From positions 1-60,866 of the forward strand of contig JASFYH010000010.1 in assembly GCA_030055595.1 (NCBI GenBank): a stretch of DNA of 60,866 bases, read 5' to 3'. A program made the position numbers and the translations under genes. Of this stretch, positions 25,068 through 33,102 are shown one piece after another. Below the pieces are notes generated by a model. That model ran no database searches. It had not been told where the DNA came from and was given only the letters and a program-made list of their open reading frames with translations. The stretch is from Archaeoglobales archaeon (GTDB lineage: Archaea > Halobacteriota > Archaeoglobi > Archaeoglobales > Archaeoglobaceae). Numbering within the stretch: position 1 is the first letter of the stretch; every line of letters begins with the position of its first letter.

Positions 25068-27720
25068 GCTCGTCTCTGCTGAGCAATTTCTCAACTGCTC
25101 CCTGAGCGAGCTCTTTTCTTCCCCCACCACTTCCCTTTGCATGTCTCCCTACCTCCCTTATAATTTCCCTTGCGTCATAATTACCAGAGGCGAAGGCTAC
25201 AACAAACGCCTTTCCTTCGCCAAGAGACATAAGACATCCAACCACGCCTTTACGAGCTAAATAATCGCCAAGCTTAAGCAGTTCAGCCATATCTCCCGTG
25301 ACGATTTCAGCGACAACCTTCAGACCGTTAAATTCCTCTGCATTTTTCAGCAAATTCTCTCCGATTGCCTCTGCAATTCTTTCCTTTAGCCTCTCTATCT
25401 CTTTCTTTTGTTCTTTCCACTCCTCAAAGAATCTCTCAACAGTTTTTGGAAGCATCTGTGGTTCAACTCGCAATATTCTGCTTGAATCTCTAAGCAGAGA
25501 CTCCATTTTTGCAATTGCTTCAATTGCTGATTCTGCAACCGCAAATTCAAACCTGATAACACCGTCCTGAATTGAATCAACGCTTAGAATTTTGATTACT
25601 CCAATCTCTCCCGTGCTACTGCAATGCGTCCCTCCGCAAGCCTGAACGTCGTCTCCAACCATTACAATTCTAATCTCCTTTCCTGGTGGAACTCCGCCTT
25701 GGTAGAGCCTGAAGCCGAATTTCTTCTCCGCTTCGATTCTGTCCATCCAGAACCACTTTATCTCCTTATTCGCAAAGACTTCCTTATTTGCAAGTCTCTC
25801 GATTTCTCTGACCTCTTCTTCGCCAATCTTTTTATAATGGCTAACGTCAAGCCTCGCCTTTTCAAATTCCTTTTTAGCTCCAGCTTGCCATATGTGCTTT
25901 CCATAGAGTTTTTGCAGTGTGTAAAGAAGCACGTGCGTTGCGGAGTGATGTCTCATGTGCCTAATTCTTCTTTCTGAATCGATAATACCTTTAATCTCAC
26001 CGCTGATAGCTATGGGCTTTTCGAGTTTGTGCAAGACTACGCCATCGACTTCAGTAACATAAACTACCCTTAATTTCTCACCATTCCAAACTATGTAACC
26101 CGCATCGCTGTCCTGTCCTCCGCTCTCTGGATAGAATGCGGTTCTGTCAAGAATCAGGAACCCATTTTCGTAGCCAATCGCTTTAGCATTGAACTCAAAG
26201 AGCTTTGGATTGTCATAGTAAAGCTTCTCAGTTTTTGGATAACTTCTTGAAAGCTTTATCTCCTCTTTTTCTTCTTTTACAGCTTTAGAATGCCTCTTAG
26301 CAAGCTCAGAGTAAAAGTCTGCGGGCAAGTCAACTTTCAATCCCTTATCTTCTGCGATCTTGAGCACAAGCTCCGCAGGAATGCCATGTGAGTCGTAGAA
26401 TTCAATCAGGTCTTCTTTTCCTATGCTCTTCTTTTTCTCAACTGTTCTCTCTACAAGCTTTAACCCCTTAGAAATCGTTGCCGTGTATCTCTCCTTTTCG
26501 AGCTTCAGAACTTCTTCAATTGTCTCCAAAGGAACCTCAAACTTGAATTTAAGCGTTTTGTTGTGCAGATCGACAAGATCGTAAAGATCGAGGCTAACTT
26601 GTAGCTCGTCTGCAAGTCTAAGGCTTCTTCTAATCATCAGCCTTGCAAGATAGCCCGCTCCCGCATTGGAAGGCACTAAGCCATCGCCAAGCATGAAAAG
26701 AAGGCATCTTGTATGATCCGCCAAAGCATAAATCTTCGATATTGGCTCCGTTAGGCTTTTTGCTTCTTCAACGCTCATATCGAACTTTTTAGAGAGCTCT
26801 GAAAGTATTTTATCCCTTGAATAGCCCATTCCCGCAAGTCTTGAGGTTTCAGCAACTATTGCCCTCGTGTCTTTGCCTTTAAGATCCCTAAGACCACTTG
26901 AATCAAAGATCTTGTCAAGAACTTTGCCAAAAATTGCATCGTAAACCGTCGGAGAGCCCTTGCTCATCCATACAAATCTCTCAAGCCCGTAGCCCGTGTC
27001 GACGATGTAGTTGTCCATTCTGCGATATCTCTCCCCCTTGATCTCAATGTCCCCATTTTCGTCAGCCTTTAAATTCATGAAGACGAGCGTTGCAAGTTCA
27101 AGTCCGCTGATGATTGCTTCCAAACAGGGTCCAGCGTTTCCTCCACCCGCCCATGGTTCCTCTTTGTAAACTATGTTCTCTTTTTTAATTCCGAGCTTTT
27201 CAAGGAGCTCCGTGCAGTAAGCAACGGTTTCGTTTTTCCAGTAGATCTCCTTGCCCGGAAAGTTGAACGCATGGTGTGCCATCATTTCAAAAAGCGTCAA
27301 GTGTCTTCCAGTTCTACCAACGCTGTCCAAATCGTCAAGCCTTATGCACGGCTGAGAAATTGTGAGTGGATTAGCTGGAGGCGGAGCAATTCCTGCGGTG
27401 ACGAATGGCTGAAAGTCCGCTATGCTTGCAATTGTTAAGTAAATATCATCTCTCCATCTCGCAACCACCGGATACCTCTCAATCCTCGCATGTCCTCGCT
27501 CTTCAAAGAATTTGAGGTAGAATTCCCGCATTTCATCGAGCTCAAAGCTTCTCTTAAAAGGAGAATTGCCTATAAAGGTATAACCACCGCAAGGTGGGTC
27601 TCCGCAGATCTCACGCTCGTCCGCAGTCCAGAAGAACTTGCCACACTTGACGCATTTCTTCCTGACAAAGCCATTCTCCTTCAGAAACGTGATGTCAAGG
27701 TATTCCTTTTCGAGAGTCAT
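25027..27720 (-). CDS. alaS: Alanyl-tRNA synthetase
   Basis: 897-residue archaeal AlaS. Order of domains: N-terminal zinc element (C-V-K-C near 20), class II catalytic core (F-E-E-R-G-H, R-L-D-D-L-D-S-V-G-R-T-G-R-H), editing domain with H-H-S-A-T-H around residue 600 and C-G-G-T-H about 100 residues later, and the C-Ala region ending G-S-G-G-G-R-K-E-L-A-Q-G. ATG at 27720 is about 25 nt after a TATATATC-type element (near 27745), so probably leaderless. cofE overlaps its 3' end. Confidence 0.97.
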   Translation of the reverse strand: MTLEKEYLDITFLKENGFVRKKCVKCGKFFWTADEREICGDPPCGGYTFIGNSPFKRSFELDEMREFYLKFFEERGHARIERYPVVARWRDDIYLTIASIADFQPFVTAGIAPPPANPLTISQPCIRLDDLDSVGRTGRHLTLFEMMAHHAFNFPGKEIYWKNETVAYCTELLEKLGIKKENIVYKEEPWAGGGNAGPCLEAIISGLELATLVFMNLKADENGDIEIKGERYRRMDNYIVDTGYGLERFVWMSKGSPTVYDAIFGKVLDKIFDSSGLRDLKGKDTRAIVAETSRLAGMGYSRDKILSELSKKFDMSVEEAKSLTEPISKIYALADHTRCLLFMLGDGLVPSNAGAGYLARLMIRRSLRLADELQVSLDLYDLVDLHNKTLKFKFEVPLETIEEVLKLEKERYTATISKGLKLVERTVEKKKSIGKEDLIEFYDSHGIPAELVLKIAEDKGLKVDLPADFYSELAKRHSKAVKEEKEEIKLSRSYPKTEKLYYDNPKLFEFNAKAIGYENGFLILDRTAFYPESGGQDSDAGYIVWNGEKLRVVYVTEVDGVVLHKLEKPIAISGEIKGIIDSERRIRHMRHHSATHVLLYTLQKLYGKHIWQAGAKKEFEKARLDVSHYKKIGEEEVREIERLANKEVFANKEIKWFWMDRIEAEKKFGFRLYQGGVPPGKEIRIVMVGDDVQACGGTHCSSTGEIGVIKILSVDSIQDGVIRFEFAVAESAIEAIAKMESLLRDSSRILRVEPQMLPKTVERFFEEWKEQKKEIERLKERIAEAIGENLLKNAEEFNGLKVVAEIVTGDMAELLKLGDYLARKGVVGCLMSLGEGKAFVVAFASGNYDAREIIREVGRHAKGSGGGRKELAQGAVEKLLSRDELASIIFGYLSRKG

Positions 27721-27809
27721 CGAGTTCTGTTCTAATCACGGTATATATCTTTACTCTTCATTTGCAGAAATAACCTAAAAGCTTAAAGATTGCATGAGCA
27801 AGAGAGACT

Positions 27810-28898
27810 ATGGACGCCTCTCTCAGAATCGCAAGGGTGAAAGGAATTGAAATTATGATCCACTGGAGTCTTTTCATAATTCTATTCATACTTTCAAGCT
27901 ATTTCTACGTCTCAAGTGAGCCATTTGGCTTTGCAAATCTTAAAGAACCTGAAAGAATTGCTTTTTCAATCTTGGCTTCGATCTTTGTATTCATTGCGGT
28001 GCTTTTGCATGAGCTTGCCCACTCACTTGTAGCAATGAAGTTCGGCGTTAAGGTGAAGGGAATAATGCTCTTCATCTTCGGCGGAGTCGCAATGATGGAA
28101 AAAATCCCAAAGAATCCAAAAGAAGAGCTTGCCATAGCGTTAGCTGGGCCTTTAGCGAGTTTAACGATTGCCATTCTGAGCTTTATTATAGCTCTAAACA
28201 CAGCGGGCGGAATTTCTATGTTTTTCCTGATCAGCGCCTATTTCAACTCAATACTTACGATCTTCAACCTTATTCCCGCTTTTCCAATGGATGGCGGAAG
28301 AGTTTTGCGTAGCCTCATAGCAAGGAGGACAAGCTATAGCAAGGCAACAAAGACCGCTGCGGGAATTGGTAAAGCGATAGCGATTGCCATGGGAATAATC
28401 GGATTTTTTGGTGTGAATATCTGGCTCATGCTCATCGCCCTCTTTATATACCTCGGAGCGAGTGAGGAAGAGAAGATCGTGACCGCTGAGGATCTGTTTT
28501 CGAGGTTTTCAATAGGAGACATAATGACAAAAGAAGTGATCTCAGTCTCTCCAGAGACAAAAGTTGGGGAGGTGATCGATCTAATGTTCAGACACAAACA
28601 TCTTGGCTACCCGGTTGTTAAAGTTAAAGATCGTGAACTTGTGGGAATAGTGACCTTAAAGGACATTATGAATGTAGATCCGAATGCAAAAGTGGAAGAA
28701 GTTATGAGCAGAGAGGTTCTGACTATTTCGCCCAAAGATCGGGCTTTTGAGGCTTTCAAAATCATGAGCGAGAAAGGAATAGGTAGAATACCAGTTGTTG
28801 AGGACGGAAAGCTTGTTGGGATCGTTTCGAGGAGCGATCTAATGAAGATCAAAGAACTGCTTGAATTTCTGGAGGTGTTGGAGTGGAAAAGAAGCTGA
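27810..28898 (+). CDS. Site-2 protease (M50) with two CBS domains
   Basis: 362-residue intramembrane zinc metalloprotease. The zinc site is H67-E-L-A-H71 and the third ligand lies in N-L-I-P-A-F-P-M-D161-G-G, both inside membrane helices. Residues about 228-280 and 290-350 are CBS domains, which usually bind adenine nucleotides and may gate activity by energy state. Members cleave membrane-bound regulators. It overlaps the TraB gene by 16 bp. ATG at 27810 lies about 25 nt after AGCTTAAAGA. Confidence 0.9.
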   Translation: MDASLRIARVKGIEIMIHWSLFIILFILSSYFYVSSEPFGFANLKEPERIAFSILASIFVFIAVLLHELAHSLVAMKFGVKVKGIMLFIFGGVAMMEKIPKNPKEELAIALAGPLASLTIAILSFIIALNTAGGISMFFLISAYFNSILTIFNLIPAFPMDGGRVLRSLIARRTSYSKATKTAAGIGKAIAIAMGIIGFFGVNIWLMLIALFIYLGASEEEKIVTAEDLFSRFSIGDIMTKEVISVSPETKVGEVIDLMFRHKHLGYPVVKVKDRELVGIVTLKDIMNVDPNAKVEEVMSREVLTISPKDRAFEAFKIMSEKGIGRIPVVEDGKLVGIVSRSDLMKIKELLEFLEVLEWKRS

Positions 28899-30034
28899 TC
28901 ATTGTTGGCACCGCTCATGTTTTGCAGAAGAGCGTTGAAGAAGTAAAGGCGGTCATAGAGAACGAAAAGCCCAACGCAGTGGCTGTGGAACTTTGTCCAG
29001 CAAGATATAAGGCTCTGATTGGAGAAAGAGAAGAAGTAAAGGTATCAGAGATACTTAAGAGGGGTGATTTCTTCTTAATATTGCTACAGCTAATTCTCGG
29101 CTATTTCCAGAGAAAAATGGGAGAAGAGTTGAAGACAAAGCCCGGAGAAGAGATGCTTACAGCAATAAATAAGGCAAAGGAGATCAATGCGGATCTTCTG
29201 CTTATAGATCGGGATATTACGATTACCTTTAAGCGTCTCTGGGGACAGATGAGCTTCTTTGAAAAACTAAAGTTTCTTTATTACACGTTTAGAGGTTCTT
29301 TTGGCAAAGATATAGAAGTTGAGGAAATGCTCAGGGAGGACATAATAGATCTTCTCGTTAGGGAATTCAGAAAGATCTCGCCAAAGGCTGCAAAGGTTTT
29401 GATCGACGAAAGAGACGAGTTCATGGCTTATAATTTGCTTAGGGCAATGGAGAGATACAACAAAGTTGTTGCGGTAGTGGGAGCGGGGCACAAGAAGGGG
29501 ATCGTTGAGGCGATGCAAAGAGGTGTGCAGAATCCCGAGAAACTGCTTGAGATAAAGCAAAGCAATAAGCTCAAGTGGATCGGAGTCGCATTCGTTGGCA
29601 TAATACTCACATTTTTCGCTCTGACTGCGATTTTTGCATTCGAGTTGTTATACAAGGTCTTTATCTATTGGTTCCTGATCAATGGAATTCTTGCAAGCCT
29701 TGGAGCACTTATTGCAAGAGGACATCCGTTGTCTGTGCTGTCAGCATTTTTATGTGCATGGCTCACGTCTTTAAACCCGTTTTTAGCAGCTGGATGGATC
29801 TCTGGAGCGGTTGAAGCTTGGATCAGAAAGCCAACAATGAAGGATGTAGAAGATGTTTTCAAGACAGATAGCTTGAGAGAAATGCTCAACAACAAATTCT
29901 TCAGAGTGATCCTTGTCGCAGCGTTAACGAATCTCGGTAGCATGATCGGCACGATCTATGGGGGTTATTACATTCTGACAAACTTTGGTGTAGACGTTGC
30001 AAAAGTGATCTCCGAAAACCTGCGATTTTTATGA
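28883..30034 (+). CDS. TraB/PrgY family membrane protein
   Basis: 383 residues. The N-terminal TraB domain begins I-I-V-G-T-A-H-V and contains V-A-V-E-L-C-P-A-R-Y and V-V-A-V-V-G-A-G-H-K-K-G-I, the conserved GxxH and ExxR elements of the Tiki/TraB/EreA superfamily, some members of which are metalloproteases. The C-terminal 150 residues carry about four membrane helices. In enterococci, PrgY limits peptide pheromone; the archaeal role is unknown. GTG at 28883 has GGAGGTG upstream. Confidence 0.86.
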   Translation: MEKKLIIVGTAHVLQKSVEEVKAVIENEKPNAVAVELCPARYKALIGEREEVKVSEILKRGDFFLILLQLILGYFQRKMGEELKTKPGEEMLTAINKAKEINADLLLIDRDITITFKRLWGQMSFFEKLKFLYYTFRGSFGKDIEVEEMLREDIIDLLVREFRKISPKAAKVLIDERDEFMAYNLLRAMERYNKVVAVVGAGHKKGIVEAMQRGVQNPEKLLEIKQSNKLKWIGVAFVGIILTFFALTAIFAFELLYKVFIYWFLINGILASLGALIARGHPLSVLSAFLCAWLTSLNPFLAAGWISGAVEAWIRKPTMKDVEDVFKTDSLREMLNNKFFRVILVAALTNLGSMIGTIYGGYYILTNFGVDVAKVISENLRFL

Positions 30035-30522
30035 TCCAGCTTCAGCCCCTCGGAGAATTGGATCAGGAACTTATAGAGTGGCTGGCGGGAGTATTAAAAA
30101 GGGTATTCAACACTGAGGTCTCGATTCTTCCCAGCATTCCGATGCCTTCGAATTGCTACAGCAAGCGGGGACAATACAACTCAACATGCATTCTTGCCAC
30201 GCTGAAAGCTTCGAGGATCACGCTTGCCATAACGTCAGAGGATCTATATGCAAGAGCTCTGAACTTTGTCTTCGGCGAAGCTGAAGTGGGGGGCAAAAAG
30301 GCTATTGTTTCTTACTACAGGCTAAAATTTGGTGTTAACAGGGAAGAGCTCAAGATTAGGCTTCTAAAAGAAGCAGTGCATGAATTAGGGCATGTTTTTG
30401 GTTTGGAGCATTGCAGAACTGTAGGCTGTGTTATGAACTTCTCGAACAACGTTCTGGAAGTCGATAAAAAGACTTCGAATTTTTGCAAGGATTGCATTTC
30501 AAAATTAAAAAATAAAATTTAA
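30031..30522 (+). CDS. amzA: Archaemetzincin zinc peptidase
   Basis: 163-residue peptidase M54. The catalytic motif H117-E-L-G-H121-x5-H127 is followed by the family's four-Cys zinc site starting C128-R-T-V-G-C133-V-M, with C-K-D-C near the C-terminus. Archaemetzincins are metzincins with a second structural zinc; physiological substrates are poorly known. The ATG overlaps the TraB stop by 4 bp, completing a three-gene unit, and the 3' end overlaps the convergent gene by 4 bp. Confidence 0.93.
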   Translation: MIQLQPLGELDQELIEWLAGVLKRVFNTEVSILPSIPMPSNCYSKRGQYNSTCILATLKASRITLAITSEDLYARALNFVFGEAEVGGKKAIVSYYRLKFGVNREELKIRLLKEAVHELGHVFGLEHCRTVGCVMNFSNNVLEVDKKTSNFCKDCISKLKNKI

Positions 30523-33092
30523 TTCTTCCTCCTAATCAGATAAGCCACCGCTAAAAGCCCTGCGATTGCAAAGAGAGCTTCAAAACCCGGAATGAATCCC
30601 GGAGCGGGTGTTGTTGTGGGTGGTGGAGTTGTAACGACTGTTGTTGGTGGTGGAGTTGCCACTGGTGTTGTCGGCTTTGGAGTTTCCAAAGGCTTTAGCT
30701 GTGCGACGAAGTAGCTAAAGCTTGTAGTTTCAGCCTCGTAGTAGTTGTATTTTCCATCACTGCCAACGAACTTCGTAGGCAATTCGATCCATTCCTTGCC
30801 GTTCCACTTCAGCAGAATTACTGCGACAGCGTTTGGATCGAAGCCCTTGGCTTTTATGTCTTCTATTGGGATTCCAAATTTGATCTTTCCTTTAATGCTT
30901 GCTTCTTTGCTCAAAGTTGGTTCTATGCTCAGTATTAGCACTACTAAGTCTCCCTTCGGCTCTGGAATTCCAGGTGGCAGTTCTTTAAGCTTTTCAATCC
31001 TGAAGCGGATGTTGTTGTCCTCTGAGCTCAGTATCAAGAGTGCAACAACATTTGTCTCCCAGAAGGCACTCTGCGGTAGATCTATTGTGCTCTCTTCATT
31101 TGCTTTTACTGTAATATAAGCGGTTATGTAGACTGGCACTCCCGGCATTGCTCCCCCACCGCCACCTCCCCCGCCGAGTATTGGGCGTGGTGGTGTGGAG
31201 ACAATTACTGTCACACTCGCTGTGTTGTTAGCCTCAGAAGCCGGGTAGCCATAGAGCTCAACAACAGAGCCAAGAGGCAGAAGTGTTGCCAAAGCTGGGA
31301 CAAGCAAACCATCCAAAGTAACGTTGAGCCTTTCCGTTCCAGCAGTTGTTGGGATCCAAGTGAAGTTGAACGTAGTGTTTGAATTAGCTGGAAGCGTCAT
31401 TACTTTGTAGCCAAGCGTTGCGGTTGCATTAGATAGGATCACGAAGAAGGGATCTGGAGTTGCGTTGCTACCAACGTTGCTAACCTTCACGGTTATATTG
31501 TATGCATTGCCAACGATTGCACTGCTTGGAGCACTTAAAATTTCGACTTGCAAGTCTCTTAAACCGAGATCTCTCTTGTCTACGCAATTTCCGCTGAGCA
31601 CGGAATTGATCCACTGGACAAGCGTGTAGCCGTCGATGTGCAGATTGTAGAATCGATCTCCTGCGGGATAATTGTAGCCACCAGCGAAAGCGGTGTGATA
31701 TGTTGAAAGTGGCAAGTAAGAGCAGAATCTCGTGCTGAAGTTAGCCTTTATGCTAGCAATCGCATTCAACAGCCTTGTCTGGAAATCGGTGAAGCTGTAG
31801 CCCTGGAAGTATGGACCGATTACAAAGTCCCACTGATCCTCAAAGAGAGCGTATATGCAGTTTCCACAGCCACCCGCAGAGCCATTTAATGCCCAGTTGA
31901 GGAACCTGATCGTGTCGGTGTCTGCAAAGTATGGCAGTGATTGCGGTGGATAACTCTGCATTGAACCCCAACGCTCCGCAGTCGCCGTTGGTGGTAAAGC
32001 GCTTGTGACATTCGGCGCTGTTCCTGGGCCAGCATCGTTTATTGCAATGATTCCCTTACCAAATATTTCCGAAGCTCTGTAGAAGTGCAGAATTGTGCCA
32101 AAGCCTCCCGCGGAAGTGCCAGTAACTACGATTTGATCAAAGTTCCCGCTTGCATTGATCCAGCGCATTGCTACGATTGCGTTAACATAGCCAATGTGGT
32201 AAATTGTTTTGTTCTGCAGTGGATTGCTTGTGTTGTAGTATTTCACAACCCTGTTGCCCATGTGAATGTCCCCAGTGCTATAAGGCACAAAGACCATCGT
32301 CCAGTTGCGGAACGGATTCAACGGGCTCTTGACATCGAAGATCCCTTTAACATAAGTGCTTTTCAGCGGTCTTGTTCCCGTATCGAATTCTGGTTCAAGA
32401 GTTGTAACTGTGCTTGCTGGTCCACCACAACTTGCATAGCTTGAACATGCTCCACCGCCTTCAAGGTAGATCAGAACCTTGTTCTCGCTACCTTTTCTAA
32501 CCATTATGAAAGTGTTGTTCCCAACACCATTCTTGCAGTCCGCAGGCAGATCAACCTTTGTCCAGTTTATTCCATCGCTTGGATCATCTACGGGCAGAGA
32601 AGCAAAGCTTGTCATTCCCGCAATGCTGATTGTAAATGGATTTCTCCAAGTTGAGTTTATGACCTCGTAGTCAAGAATGGTGATCGTTACTTTTTCAGGC
32701 AAAACTGTAACTGGAGCGCCATTCACCGCGGAGCTGACTGGAGTGACATTTGTAGTAGTAGCAACTCCTGTAGCCTTGAAGCCAAGCGTAGCTACTTTTG
32801 TCTTCCCGGAAATGCTCCCACCCGCTCCAATGAATGCAACGTAATTTGCACCAGTCTTGAACTGCTCCTCTCCAAACACTCCATACCTCACCCTGTCGAT
32901 CAAACTAAGTTTTGTTGGCTCGTAAGTCAGGTTTAATAGCACGGAACCAATATTGGTGCCATTAACATAGACGTCAACCTGCACAACATCTCCCTTTGGC
33001 ATTGCGGTTTTATTAGCCTCGAGTGTGATCTCAGCTGCTGAGACTACTGCAATGCTCAGAATTAAGAGGGTAAAAATTTTAAGAGCTTTCAT
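30519..33092 (-). CDS. Secreted cohesin + pectinacetylesterase-like + PGF-CTERM surface protein
   Basis: 857 residues. Signal peptide about 1-20; cohesin domain 21-140 (A-N-K-T-A-M-P-K-G-D-V-V-Q-V-D, with the L-x-Y/D-P-x-x-L element); pectinacetylesterase/notum-like hydrolase 165-500 with L-E-G-G-G-A-C and G-T-S-A-G (Ser327), candidate acid Asp353 and His466; CARDB-like domain 510-630; poly-Gly linker 640-648; PGF-pre-PGF domain 652-800; Pro/Thr linker; PGF-CTERM anchor 832-857. The C-terminal signal predicts archaeosortase processing and attachment to a lipid at the cell surface. It lies 10 bp after the tri-hydrolase gene with GAGGTGG before the ATG. Substrate unknown; an acyl ester is likely. 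Confidence 0.82.
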   Translation of the reverse strand: MKALKIFTLLILSIAVVSAAEITLEANKTAMPKGDVVQVDVYVNGTNIGSVLLNLTYEPTKLSLIDRVRYGVFGEEQFKTGANYVAFIGAGGSISGKTKVATLGFKATGVATTTNVTPVSSAVNGAPVTVLPEKVTITILDYEVINSTWRNPFTISIAGMTSFASLPVDDPSDGINWTKVDLPADCKNGVGNNTFIMVRKGSENKVLIYLEGGGACSSYASCGGPASTVTTLEPEFDTGTRPLKSTYVKGIFDVKSPLNPFRNWTMVFVPYSTGDIHMGNRVVKYYNTSNPLQNKTIYHIGYVNAIVAMRWINASGNFDQIVVTGTSAGGFGTILHFYRASEIFGKGIIAINDAGPGTAPNVTSALPPTATAERWGSMQSYPPQSLPYFADTDTIRFLNWALNGSAGGCGNCIYALFEDQWDFVIGPYFQGYSFTDFQTRLLNAIASIKANFSTRFCSYLPLSTYHTAFAGGYNYPAGDRFYNLHIDGYTLVQWINSVLSGNCVDKRDLGLRDLQVEILSAPSSAIVGNAYNITVKVSNVGSNATPDPFFVILSNATATLGYKVMTLPANSNTTFNFTWIPTTAGTERLNVTLDGLLVPALATLLPLGSVVELYGYPASEANNTASVTVIVSTPPRPILGGGGGGGGAMPGVPVYITAYITVKANEESTIDLPQSAFWETNVVALLILSSEDNNIRFRIEKLKELPPGIPEPKGDLVVLILSIEPTLSKEASIKGKIKFGIPIEDIKAKGFDPNAVAVILLKWNGKEWIELPTKFVGSDGKYNYYEAETTSFSYFVAQLKPLETPKPTTPVATPPPTTVVTTPPPTTTPAPGFIPGFEALFAIAGLLAVAYLIRRKN

Positions 33093-33102
33093 TTAAACCA
33101 CC

